A stretch of 64,000 nucleotides of DNA from Capitulum mitella (Eukaryota > Arthropoda > Thecostraca > Pollicipedomorpha > Pollicipedidae), in the NCBI GenBank assembly GCA_030062745.1, contig CP099849.1, forward strand, positions 22,742,144 through 22,806,143, given 5' to 3'. Position numbers and translations under genes: made by a program. The number at the start of each line of letters is the position of its first letter. The first letter of the stretch is position 1. The notes under the pieces are model-generated. The model was given only the letters and a program-made list of their open reading frames with translations. It was not told the DNA's origin and did no database searches. Shown piece by piece: positions 24,561 through 38,395 of the stretch.

Positions 24561-27500
24561 CGTTCGCTCACTCGCTCGCTCTATGTCTGTCTCTGTCCCT
24601 CTCTCTCTCTCGCCTCGCAGCGTTGACAGTCCGCGGTCGTGTTTCAGCCGCCCGCGCAACAGGAGTCGACGCTTCTCGAAGACGCGCGCCGGCCGCCGCT
24701 CGTGGTCGCAGTCGCTGCGGAACCTGAACAGCGACCAGGAGCCGGGCGAGGTGCCCTGGCGACACACGCTGACCGGTGAGTACCGACCGTCGGCCGGCAG
24801 CGCCGGCTCGCCGGCAGCCGGCTGGTGACTGTTCACAGGTGGTCCCCGCCGTCCCTCAGCAGACAGTCTCCGCAGGCAAGCCGGCTGAGGGCCATTACGG
24901 TCTCACGCCCGGTGGCAGGCTGAGGGGAACTGCAGCCCCTCGGCCGGCGGCTGCCTGAGGGGAACTACAGCCTCACGGCCTGCGGCCGGCTGACTCCACG
25001 CCCCGCGGTGGTCTAGGACCTGCGGCCCTACGCGCCGCGGCCGGTTTGAGAGGCGCTACAGCGGAGCTTCCCGTGGCTGGCTCAGCCTTGTCTGTCTGCG
25101 GATCGCAGCCATGCAGACGGACGGGCTGACAACCACCCATGTATCACGTTACACTTTCTGCTACTGCTATCTGGGGAAAGCAGCATTGCTACGGAAAATA
25201 ACAGATATACATCTGAAATGCGACTGGCATGCGAGAATTACAAAACTGGGTGGAATTTCGCACCATACTTATATGATACGATGATGCCAAATTAGATTTC
25301 ATTATTTTCCATTATCCAAGGAAAAACCGGAACAAATTCAATCTTCATTTCGGGACCTTTGGCCATCACCTTCACAATGACTGGATCCCAGAGGCTGACG
25401 ACGAACAAAAAACGGGACTCCAGTTGCCTGTGACCGGCAGCGGCGTGTCCGCTTCCTCAGTCTCATTGAGCCCACGTTCGTGGTACCGTCCTGGTCCGCG
25501 GAATGTGCCCACATCCAGCTTCGTGACCTGGAATTCACGACCATCACCGAAGTCGCTGGCCACGATCCAAGCCCTTGTATTTAGCCGCGAAGTTCTGTCC
25601 TCTAGACATGCGCCCGCCGGCAGAATTCGTGTCTGTTCTCCACCACGACATGGCTGCCATTCTCTCGACGGTCTTTGGCGTTCGGTGGACATGGAGAAAC
25701 GCCACCCCGGTGTACCCCGTCGAGGAGCTTTGCTGGCAGCTTGGCGAGGAGGTGCAGGCCGCCTAGCCCCTCCCGCCGCCGCGTGGCAATGAGAGCGTCG
25801 CAGCGTGTCCCGCCGGCACTGGACACTCCCCAGAAAGTGAAAACGCCGCGCCGTCGGACGCACAAACAACTTTCCATCGCGGCCGCGCGTGCGGCCGTCT
25901 CGGCGCGGCGCGGCTCTCCGGCGGGTGCCGGCAAGCCGCGTTTGTCTCGGTCCGGGCAGCGGCGCGGCGCCGCCGCCGCCGCGCCGTTAGATGTCGCGCC
26001 GCGCGGCCGGCCGCCGCTCTGCTCTATAAACAGCCGGCGACCGCTGTCCCCGGTCGGGCTCCGGGAACCGTCGTCTGCTGACTGCAGGGCGACCGTGACT
26101 CACCACACAGGAGCGGCCGCAGGGTCAAAGCTCCCGCAGGACACGCGCTATTTTCGACGGTGGATGTGAGATTTTCCGCGGGAAGTGAGTGTGCGCGGCG
26201 GCGAGCGCGTTTCGGCGTAAGCCGCCCTGTCTCGGGACCGACCGTCCGTTTCCGGTCGGGTCCGCGCTGTCTCTGACCGGCGGTTTTTCCGCGTCCGCGG
26301 CGGCGGCGAACGGCGCTGCCCGCTGCCGCGCTGCCGGTCACGCCGAGCACGAGCAGGCCCGGGCACCGCCTTCGCCGCACCGCCGGCCGGCGGTCCGGCG
26401 CGGCACGCGCTGGCTACCGGCCGCAGACCGCGAGCAACGGCCGGCGACGCCTGACTGGGCAGACTCGGCTGGTGGCGGCCAACGGTGCCGACCGGCAGCC
26501 GGTCATTGGTCGGACGTTCACCGCCGACCCGCAGTCAGCCGTCGGTCGGACACTCGCAGCTGACCAGGAGTGCGCGGCTGGTCCTGCACTCAACGCTAGA
26601 TCGGTGGTCCGGCTCTCGTCAGCCGATTGTCAGCCGGACGTTGGTCCGATACTTAGCAGCCGACCAGCGGCCAGCCTCTGCTCCGACAAGCTGACAGACA
26701 GCTGACGCCTGCCATCTGACCGCCAGTCTGCTGCTGACCCGACATTCATCAGCTGACCGACCGCGGCCGCCGGTCCGACACCAGCTGATTCGCGGCCAGC
26801 CGCCGGTCCGGGCCAGGCCAGTCGCCGTGTCGGTCCCACGCTCCCATTGTACCGCCAGACGGGGTGGGCCGAGACGACCGACACATTGTCCGGCGGCGCG
26901 CTCAGCCGGCCGCTTTTACCAGGTGCGGCTCCGCCCGGCGGCACCCGACCCCCGTGACGAACGCGGCGCTCTCGGATGTTGGCTGCGTGTCGTGGCGCGG
27001 GTTTCTCTGCCGTCGAAGGAGGGGTTTCGCCGGGCGCCGCGTCGTCGAAGAAGCGGACAGGCGCCGACCACGCATAAGATGCGACAAACGGTCGCGTCCA
27101 AATGAAGCGTCTTGAGGCATGACTGGCTTCTCAGTAGTCCTGTGCGTTACAAGCGACGTGGAATTCTGTGCGTGAGTCAGCTATTCGCTGACGATTTAAG
27201 TCGCCGATGTGTGACGACTGCTATTAATTGGCTTGGGTGGTGGCCTTTTCACGAGAATGAGTATCTCGTGTCATAAGCCGACTTTCTCCAGTGTCGGCAT
27301 CTCTTCGTTTTCCCTAGTGACGCTGTCACGGGAGGATTTTATAATATGCCCTTCGAAGATGCCTGTTACTCTCTATACACTTAAAATGGATGTTTGTGCA
27401 GAATGCTCCGGATGTCCCAAAATCAGACTTGACAACGAAAGCTTCGTCCGATATACACAGTGCGTGTGTGTTACACATCCCTGAACCATTTCGGTACGCA

Positions 27501-30500
27501 TGTCCCGAAGAAAGCCGACACGACTGCGCGTCATTCATGACCCAACGTTTAACAAGTCTGCGTACCCAGCATTTCGTTTTCTCCCAGAATCCGCCTGTCC
27601 CTCTATATTTCGCCGCCCATACCGACGCTGTTCCTCGAGATTGGTTTTCTCGCCACGTCGTCGATCCATCTGAACAGTTCGTTACCGACCGTCGGTGGCC
27701 CGTCGCTCGCGGTTTCCTCGTCAGGGGAGCCGCCGGTCGGGCGACAGGTGAAACCGAGTCGGAGTGCGTCCCTCTGCCGGACGGCGTCAGGGTGTCACTC
27801 ATGGGTGCCGTCGTGGTCCGACAAACAGCGACATCTGGAGCAGGAGGCGAGAACGGCTTCAGTCCAGAAATACCTGCGATTTGCAATCCAAAAATGTTTC
27901 TATTTTCGTATTTTTATAATTCGTAGTGCTTCCTTCACTTTCATGTGTTCTGTAGGCATTGGATACCAAGGACATAAACAGAAGAGAAAGAAAAACATAC
28001 ACTTTATGCATGAGCACATAGATCAAAACGCTCTGGTAAATTTTCATGAAGTGGAAGACAAATAAAGGTATCTTAATCATACATTATTGCATTGGGATGT
28101 CGGGCTTGAGCAAACATAAGTGACCTAAACTTTTGGGATTTCAGCGAAGGCATCAATTCTGCGTTCTCAAAGCTGACATGAATGAGAAGGGACAATCATT
28201 GAGTTTCTGCCGGGGCAAAATGCGTGAAGTTAAGACCGTAATGGAACGCACGCAAGTTGGCACAGCAGGGAAGCCGTTGCCTTGATGGACCGGCCTACTT
28301 GTATCGCCAGCAAGAACGATTCCGAGAAGCACGTCACGCAGTGCACGTTCCTGCAAACGGTAAAAACCTGCAAAGGGACGTGTTTCCGTCGAGCTCACGC
28401 TGGCGCACGAATGGCGATCCTTCCGGCGTTAAGCAACATTCCAATGAGGCCACACACTATGCAGTACATTGACAGAAGGTGTGCAGATGTCATTCTTAAG
28501 AGAACTACGTGTTTCTATCATAAACTAGCTTATTCTTCCAGGTAATTACATGACCCTGACCAATGCATGCGCAGACACACATTTCTTCTTGTTTTCCATC
28601 AATTTTGAATTTAAGAACAAGTGTACGTTACGTCTAGGTCAGATGAGCAAATCTACAACAGAAGACTGGAGTTGTAGATAAATCGTGTGTAAATATCGGT
28701 AAATCGTAATAATAATCGTAGATACATTGGTGTGTAAACCCGATTTTTTCGAGAAAATAGATAAAAAAATGAACGGCTGGAGATCCCAAGGGATCTGGAT
28801 GCCTTCCTTGCATAAAAAAACAAACACTCCAGGGTCCATGGGCGATGACTAGAACATAAACCTACGCCTTGTTGAACCATTATTAATGTTGAGGAAATTC
28901 CGCTGCCGAAGACACGGCATGTGCAATGAAACTGACAGCTACTTATCTAATTACCGATAAATGTCATGCTGGATTACGGTATTACATCAGCCGCAAAGGC
29001 ATGCAAATGCATCCAAACCCGATAATTAGTCATCTTCAGCTGCAACTGGTCAGTAATAACACGACGATGTTTGACTTCTTCCGGCTGTCGATACCGCTGC
29101 GCCGGTCCGCCGGCCTTCGGCCCGAGCCGCCCGCTGTTGTCGGTCTCTCTCGCTAGATGGCAGTTCGCCGGGCGTTCGCAGTCACCGAGCGCGGCTTCTG
29201 GTGCCAGTCTGGGCCGGTCGCTCGCGCGGAGACCGTGCTGGTGGGCGTGCGGTGCTGGGCGAGACCGAACGGCGGCTCGACGGTGCGCTGTGACGATTGC
29301 GTGGCCGTGCGTTGGTGATCGCAGTCCCATGCGTTCGGTGGTGCGGCAGAAAAGGTATTTTCGGAGAATTCTCGGCCATGTGTGACGGGAATGTTGTTCA
29401 CGGCCTTGAGTGGGCTGTCCCGCTCCCCGGGAACAGGACGGTGCCCGACGTTACGGCTAGGGGAGGGGAATGGCAGTCGTGCTGAGTGAAACGGCTCCTC
29501 CGCGTTGTAGTTGTCACTTTGTGGTGAGGTCTTTGCGAGGATGTTGCAGCTGCATGCGCTTTGCAAGTTGCATCTGTTATTACGGCCATTCTGTACAGTG
29601 AATGAAGTGTTCTGCACTTCGAGCGGTCCTTGGCATTCCTTATTTATCTCGGTACCTAGTGCCTGGTGATTTTTGGCATGGCTTACTGCAGAAATGTCGC
29701 TTGGCCACCACCAACATATATCTCTGACGGCATCAACCCTAGTTCAGCTACGTCGCACTTTTTCATATCGAGGGAAAGCTGCAAGGATTTTCCTGATTGA
29801 AAAATTATGGGCATGCGTCAGCCACCCACTCCTGAGATTTTGAATGCGAGGCTTCTTGGCCAGCTCCGACACCCTAACGTTGGAGGGAATCCTCACTCAG
29901 TTCCCAGCGAATATCACGCTTCCCTAGCGCAGGCTTTCATGACCAGCCCGGAAAAATCAGCCGCTTAATCCCCGGCTCAAGCCTCAGGTCCAGAAACGGA
30001 CCGGTTTTGCAGCGGCATCTGCGGACGGCGCACAGTGCAGGCACGCCAGAGCGAGCCTCAAGCGGCGGCGGCGTCTGCGCCAGCCGCGCGGCCGCCGAAT
30101 CGGGCACGCCGCCGCGGCCGGAGCTCGCTTCCCGCGCTGTGCGCCGGGCTCGCCGCGGCGCGCCGTGTCGTAACCCGGGACCGGCTCTGGGCTGAGTCAC
30201 GCGGCCGGCGCCTCCGCGGCCGGCCGCGCGCTGTGCCTGGTACCTGGCCGGGCGGCGGGCCGACGGTCCAGGTGCGCCGCCGGAGGACGGTCGTGACGTC
30301 AGCGGCGCGGCCTTCTGCGGCCGAGTCGCGGCCGCCGCGCCGGCCGGCCGGCCTCGGCTCCTCCGCCGTGAACGCCCCGACGCGGCGCGGTAACGCCCGC
30401 GACACAATGGCTGCGGTGTGCCGCAGTGCAGGGCCGATTTCGGCTAATAGTGACAGGACGGCCGCGAGGGCAGCCTTCTCGTCGCAAACGTTGGTCACCC

Positions 30501-33500
30501 GCTCCGAATCTCTGCTCAGCTTCAGGTCTTCTCAGATATATAGAGTTCCAGTGCGCGAAAAGGCCTTCGTTTTGCCTCCAAACGCGTACAGAAAGCATGC
30601 TGCCGATTTGAGTGAATGGCCCATTTATGGGAAGGCGTCGGCCGGTGTCAGTTCTCCCCTAGCTGTCATTCATTTTGGTAAGCATTTTCTTTAGTTCCTG
30701 GCTGTCTGTTCTCCATGAGTCCATCCGGTTGAACCTGTTTGTTTTCATTCAGCTAATGTGCTGATATCGCTCGGCCTTGGAACTGTGCAGCCTGTGCCAC
30801 GGCCTCCACCTCCGCCTCCTGGAACGAACTTGAAAGGGGCGGCTATCACGCTCTAGAGGCGTCCTTTCGGCCGGAGAGATGTGAGGGTGCAAGACGCCAG
30901 AAACCAGCGATATCTGATACCAATCATGAGATGGCTGTTTTGAAGGCGAATCGTATTAAGGCGCGATAGAGCACATAGTCATCATATTTACAATCTCCCA
31001 AATCAGTTTCAAAACATTCCCTCAAAGCCATGTATGACAGAAGGAGTTACACCAAGCAATGTCCTTTGAAGATCTTACCCTTGCTGGTGGTTGGTCACTG
31101 TGCAGTTGTTTGCATGCATCGGTTACGCTTGTAGTAGTCTGTTTATTCTTTCGTCAGGCTTGCATCCATGCATGTATCATTACTGGGCTCTAGAGACATC
31201 ACTGTCGCAGTGCATGTCATGAACTTAACACGTCCCCTACCTTGGCACGGCTCTGCATGCATTTTCTTATCTGTGTTGGCATTCGTCACTGTTGTTGGAC
31301 TCAATTCCGGTGGTGGTTCTTTTGCTTGTTTTGTAGCCATTGGTAACTTTTTGCTCGCATGCTAACATCACATACCTGCACCATCATCCGATCAAAGACG
31401 GCACCACTAACGCCCGTCCTTCTCCCCTGCAGCGATTGACGAGACGGAATGCCTGCGGATGATGTTAAACGTATCGCTGATGATGCCGGAGAATCTTTCG
31501 CGTCCCCTGCCGCCACCGCGGCCGCCCAAGCTGGCCAGCACGGCGGCGTCGCGTAGCTTCGATGGCCACCCGCGCAAGCTGCACGGAGCGCCGACGCTGG
31601 CGCCGGAGATCTACTCGGCGCCGGCCGACGCCGTCCAGGCCGGGCAGCCGGCGGCGCAGCAGCCGGCCAGGCCGAGACCGGCCACCAAGCCGAAGCCGCC
31701 GCCTCTGCCGCCCAAGCCGACCCTGCCGGGAAGGCAGACTCTGCGGACCGTTGCCGCCACTGCTGCCGCCACTGCCGCCGCCACTGCTTCTACGGCCGCC
31801 GCCACTGCCGACAATACCGCCGCCACTGCCGTCTCTGCCGCTACCGACGCCGGCACCCCGACCTCGGCAGACGCGGAAGAAATCCGACGCGTCGAGCTCG
31901 ACACCAGCTTCAGCAGCGAAGCGTGCTCTGAGCCCGGCCTAGCGCCGGTCCACGGCGACTGCGCCGGCCCGGAGGCCCCGACCAGCACCAACACGTCCCC
32001 GGAGCCGCCACCGCGACCGGCCAGCTTCGCGCTCGCGCGGGACTGCACCAGCGACGTCCCGCCGACCAGCAGCGGCCCGTCGCCGGAGCCGCCGCCGCGG
32101 CCGGCCAGCGCGGCTCAGGTGCGCGACTCGCCGCGTCCGCTCCGACCCGGCAGCTCGTTGTCCAGTCTCAGCTCGTCGCTGGACTCGTCCGGCCGGTCGG
32201 CGGCGCCGCGCAAGCCGCGACTCCCCGACCCTCCGCCGGAGGAGGAGGCAGGTGTGTGCGCGTCGGCAGCTGTCGTCCCAGCGTCCCCTTCGGGCTGCTT
32301 TCGTGTCGTTAGGGGCCTCGTGAGCTTAGCTGGCTTCAGATCGCTTTCCGTCAAATGTTCCCAACTTGCTAGGTCAGTGCTTGGTTTCCATTTGGGTCGA
32401 TCGCGAGCTTCTGGCACTTCCACCGGCTTAGCCGCGCTCGTCCGCGGCGCAGGCCGTCTCCGAATCGTTCCGGCGGCCGGGAGGAGGTCGGGCGGTCGCG
32501 GCCGGTCGGCCGGCCGCCGGGTGCCGGAAGTCCGGCACCGGCCGCCGGCAATGATGGCCCGCTCACCCCGGCGGCCCAGCGTCCGGCCCGGCGTCCGGCC
32601 CGACCCGGCCGGCGACCGGCGACCGCCTCCCGACCGCTCTCCTGACCCACATGCCGCCGCCCGCGCCCGCCGGCGCCGCGTGCGTGGCGACCTGCCGTGA
32701 CCCGGTCGTGTCGGCTGTGACCCGCCAGTGTACGTGGTGTCGGCGACGTCGGTCATCTACATCGGCAATGAGAGCTCGCATGACCCGAGCGATTACGACG
32801 CGCCGTACGAGCGCACCTATTACAATCACGCGCGCGCGCGCCCGCCCGAGAACAGCGCCGTGCTCAAGCAGACGTGCCAGGAGGAGAACGGCGCCGAGCT
32901 GCAGGAGCTCTCCCTCTGGATGGACCAGGAAGGTAGGTGGACGCTGGTGCCGGCGGTGGCCGAGGAACGGACCGCCGGCGTTTGCCGGGAAGACGCGTCT
33001 CTGGCCGGCGCAGGCCGGAGTTGGCTGCAAGTCAACCACATACGGACAGACCGTGGTAGTTACTCTTTCTGGTGTACAAGTTATATTTCTGAATATCATG
33101 GGAACATGACCATAAATGATACGCGCAAACGAACACCGTTCATCTGGAAACTCGGCCAATATTTTACCAGAATCGCAGTCGTTGCTCCTGTCATTGCACA
33201 TCCAGTGCGTTTGCTCGCTCGGGCTGTAAGTGACAGATTGTGCAATCCAACCAATGGTACAAGTGACACATTCTATGCTGACGCAACATTGCGAGAGCCG
33301 TGAGGAGGTCGCAGTCCCCAGGCAGTACCCCTGCACAAGAAGAGGCGCGGAATATTTCGAACCAGAGAATGTTTCGTGTAGCTTACGGAGCTCCCGGTTC
33401 ACGGCCAGTGCTCCTAAACCAAGATCACGAACGCGTGCCTCCCCATCGCCTGTACGGCCCGCCGGGAACACGACGTCGTTCGTCGCTCGCGGCCCGCCGC

Positions 33501-36500
33501 GGCCGGCAGCGGATCCGCGCCGCTGCACGCCGCGGCCGCGCCGTGCAGCGGCGCGAACAGCACGCGTCCCACTGCTCCGATTGTCGGCTCGCCCGGCCGG
33601 CTCGGGCCGCGTTACATCGCACGCGTTGCGTAACGCCGACCGTCTTTCTCAGCCAGGCCGTGTTCTCAGGGGAGCGGCGTGACGCCCGCGGGCGCGCCGC
33701 CTTTGTCGCCGGGCCGTGACGTCACGCTCCAGTATGGTCCCGTCCGTAATGATCGCGGGTCGCGGCGATCGCTCACGGAGCAGTCCGGGAGCGAGCCACG
33801 AGCGGTAATTGCCGGTGTTGTCTCCGCCATGCCGTCCCACGAGGAGGCTGCCAGTGCGGGTTGGCTGGATGACAATTACTTTGCGGGTCGGAGGTGAGCT
33901 TTCGAAGTGAATCGTCGACCGCTCGAGCTCGATTTCACTGATCGTGGTGTCTCCTTTTGTGGGTTTTCGCAATGCGCGCGATGGGCTATGAGTCAAGAAC
34001 CAAGACTCGCGCGATGAGTCAAGAGTCGTATTAGGTGATTGTTTTGCGATCACGATATTGATTTCTACCTCGTATTTTGTGACAGAAACTTATGTGCCTG
34101 AACAATAACAGCAAAAATGCATTGGTACCATACATTTCTGTACAGGTTTTCTAGGTTTACTAAACGCTCGTTCATTGCTTTCTATGTTTTTTTCATTGTT
34201 CAGCATAATTCTTTGAATACACGTAACGGCCCCCTGGAAGAAAAGTCCTCTGCTCTCGACATGTGAATCTTTCAGGCGATCAATTTATTATACATTCCCC
34301 CACTAAAGGTTTCTCGCCTTATTATTCATCCGAGGAGATTATGCGGGAAAACGTGAGCTGAATAAACATGTTCGGAGTTTGGGCTCCGTGCATGCACACA
34401 CACCACCTTCATGCATGCTTGAATGTTGTTCAACAAAGAGACGCATGTTCTTTAGACATAGTCATGGTCGACTGCCTCCAACGGACTCCGGTCCGCAACC
34501 TCAATCGTGTTTTTGCTGGACTGAGAACGTGTGAAGTGTGCGGGTCCGTGAAATGACCCGTCCGCACGCGTTTCTTTTCGAGAAGCTGTTGGCCTGTCCC
34601 CCGATACCGTCCGTGTCAGGATTCACGTTCATACAGCACAGGAACACTCCGCTACCCTCTCACCTCCCTCCTGGGGCATCAGCTGAGGTCCTGGACGGAG
34701 GGGACGTCGGCTGCAAGCGTAGCCCGGGCGGTCCGGCGGCAAGCGCGTGCCGCCGCCGGACCTGCCCGGCCAGCTGTGACGTCAGCCGTGGTCGGCCGTG
34801 TCAGGGTCTCGGCCGCTTTCGAAGCGGGACCGGATCCAGACGGGCGGCCCGTCACCGCTCCCTGCCCCCCCCCCCCGGTCCAGCCGCCGACGCTGGCCGT
34901 GACGCAAGCGAGGCACGAGCGGACCGCCGCCACATTAACCTTCATCAGGCCACAACCAGGTGGCAACCGTGGTCAGACAGTGAACGATCGCAGGACGGTG
35001 CTCTTTGAAAGGATGTCGGGTAACGCTGTGTATATGCTGGTTAAAATGATGACTATAGGCCTGGCTAGTTGAAGGCATCCGCGTCCGTTTCCAGACCTTG
35101 ATAAAAAATAACTCAGCCCAATCAGGCCAACAAATCAGGCCAATCCCATTGAGCTCCAACGCATCCAGTTTCACGTTCTGAAGATGTTTCTATACGCATC
35201 TGTCGACCTGTACCCGCAGCACGACTGGTGACCGCTGAATTGTCGTGCAATGGGCCTTTCCGTTCACTGTAATCGAGAAACTACCTCATCATGCACGACT
35301 GCACATACCAAAGCCGGTGTTCCGGGAAAATCGATAGCGGTAGGTGCCCTTACCTCTCAGACGCTGAACAAAATCACGGTAGTTTTGTCTTTCGACAACC
35401 CTGAACAAGAACGGAGGGTCAGCGCTGAAACATGCAGAGTCCTTCAACCCCGGAAAGCCTGATGCCTCGGCCGCAGAGCGGAGTCCACACAGCGCCTTAA
35501 GGATTTGTTATCGATGTGAATGTAGCATTATCTTGTTGCCGTCTCTTTACCACCTTCTTTTTGGCCCTCAAAGACTTTGGTCACTTTGGTTTCGTTTGTC
35601 TGCAGCCGTCGCAAACCTGCTGTCAGGGTAGGAATTCGGGAATCCTATCGCTCTCGCTCAGTGCCGCCGACGGCGCGGCGGTGGCCTCTTCGCCCTGGTT
35701 CCAGCTGAAGAACAGGGCAGAGACCGCTGACCATCGCCGCTGTATTGTATTGGGCCATCACAGGTAACGAAGGTCGCTTCTCCCGGCATTCATCACCGCT
35801 GACTCGATTTAATCTTCACGCGGTGCGACAATGGCCCAGCGTTGCGTCATGCGCCCAGAGTCAGCTGGCGGCACGTGACGCCGTTTTTTGGTCGTCGGCG
35901 ACACCTGAACCCGTGGTTGCTGATGTTCCCGACGGTGTGCTGAGCCGCGGAGCTGTCCCGCTCCGGGTACAGTTAGCACTGCCTGGCCTGTGCCGCCGGT
36001 GACGCGCGAGCTCTCGCTGAAGCGTGTCCCCACATCACGTGATGAACGGTTTGAGCCTCCTTGGCCACGTGACAGACTTGATCGTTTTTGGCAGCGTGAC
36101 AGCACTGACTGACTTTGGCAGAGCGGCTCTTGTGATAACTTCGCCTGAGCTATTCCGGATTATGGTCTGAGGGTGGCTCTGCCTGGCTGATTAGATGGCG
36201 GGTCCATCAGGCTCCCAGGTCTATCTTGTGATATTTCGGAGTTGGGTCAGCTCTGGCCTGGCTGCAGGGTTTCTTTCGCGGCCCCGCTCAGTCCTGCTGT
36301 GATGATAGGGTGAAGTCAGAGTCAGCTGATGGCCTCCAGCGTCTGGTGCGGTCGGCCCGGCCGGGGCGGAGAGTCGGTCTCTGTCCAGGCAGGCGGAGTC
36401 GGCCGACGTCTGATGCCGTCAGCGCGTCTACGGACGGCTCGGCCGGTGACTCAACGGCATCTGCCGCCGCAGCCGCTCTCTGCTGTGTCGGCAGAGACAG

Positions 36501-38358
36501 AGGCTGGCGGGTTCGCCGACCTCAGCAGTCAACACAGCCAGCCACGTGATGCGCAGGCATGCCTGGCCGAACAAAGGATGGCGCGGGCCTGAGATAAAAC
36601 AGGCTGTCACCGCGTAGAAAGAGAAACTTGATCAAATCTCGAAACGTTCTGACAATTAGAAAAACTCTCTCACGGTAGATGAGATGTTGTTTTGATGATA
36701 TTTTGGGATGTGTCTTTATCTGTTTTTGCTTTCGTGGGAAAACACTGTCCAAACGCGTTGCTCGTAGAACACAGAATGGATTGCGTACATCTGTTGCATT
36801 CCGTGCAGTGCTCGACCAAATGCTCGTAATTCCAATTTGCGCTACGTCGAAAACATGACAGGCGCTTAAACGTTTCAAGTTGTTCATCTTGGGAAACTCA
36901 GTAATGGTCCGCAAACATTGCAGATGAGACAGATGCGTTACTGTTCATTGCAGTTGTAACCAGCTCCTGAAACGACCCAGCTTTTTCGGATAGCTGATTT
37001 AAACCTAGTAGAGGGTTGACGCCGTTGGTCTGTTGAGCCTCTGACGCGACAGTTCTTGATTTTGTCTTATCATCGTTCATGGACCGAGGGAATGGCTGCC
37101 AACGCCACAAAGTCCCGATAGACACAAACCTAAGACCTCCTCGCCTGATGTTTGCAATGAGGTCACGATCTTATCGGTGAGGTGGCTGACCCCCGTGCAC
37201 GCAGCGAGGAGGGGGGGGGGGCCGCCGACAGATGAAGTTTCCTGCGAAACATCCCCCACGTTGTCGAGCGGCGAGATAGCGTCATCCCTCGGTCATTGCG
37301 ATAGTTTCTTGCAGTGCACGGAAGACGCGGGTCGTTGGAAAACATCTCGCGCCAGGCCCACGGGACGGCGTGCAAAGGACGCTTCGCCGGGGCATGACAT
37401 GTGCACAGGTCTGGTGAGCACTTGTTGGCCTCCGCTATGAATACCCCTCCCCATCCTTGTGAGCGACTCCGCCCGAACATTAGCCAGCTGACGAGACTGG
37501 GCCGAAGGACATCCCAAGGTTGGCTGGCGCGTCTCGTCATTCCCGGATATTTGCCATGAGGTCTTTCTCCGTACCATCAAGTGCCTGCCTCTGGCTTCAT
37601 ATCCACCTGCCTATTAACATATTTCCCTCCGACTCTCACTCGCTTCTTTCCCTTTCCGTGCTCTCCCTCTAGCCTCCAGGTCTTGATCTGTTTCCCTCTC
37701 TCTTTAAAAAGCGTTTCGGTGATTACTTGTTCGACCGAGTCTCAGGCATCCCTCCAGCCTCGCCCTCTCTCCGGGGAGTGATTACCCCGATTTAGTCGCC
37801 ACGGATCTCCACTTGCTTGACCCCAACTCTCACTTCCGTGGCATTCCTCATTCAACGCGCTCACGTGTGATTGTCCAATTACTTCGGATGTAAAACATGT
37901 CCGTCTGGCAGGTGGACAGGAAAGGCGGCACTCACTTTCCTTGGCTTTCTTCGATGACTTGCCGCGTGATTGCTTTTCGTAAAAACACGCCCTTTTACCT
38001 TCACCGTCTCTCCCCATCCTTTGCCCCCTGTTCCCCATGTCATCCTTTGCACCTGTGAGCAAACCGTTAAGGTGAAGTACGGGCATATATTTCTTAACAT
38101 TGCTGGAGAATCCCATTTGGATTTTGCGCAGCTGATATCCAGTTAGTCCCATAAATGGCCCGCGAATAAGAGAATAAACGTATATAAGGTATACGTTTAT
38201 ATACATAAGGTTATCTTTTATATATAGATATATATATATTTGGCTATATATTACATATAATGCATACCTATATATGATATATATAGGTATATATCATATA
38301 TATAGATATATATACGATATATATAGGTATATATCATATATATAGATATATATATCTG

Positions 38359-38395
<37 letters not shown>

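Larger units (their letters stand above)
24776..31432 (+). other. Ephexin intron 3
   Basis: 6.7 kb with a minisatellite (24.88-25.03 kb), a GC-rich island with a TATA box (25.9-27.0 kb), a second CpG-rich island (30.0-30.45 kb) and otherwise ordinary sequence. It may hold internal promoters; see findings. Confidence 0.7.
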
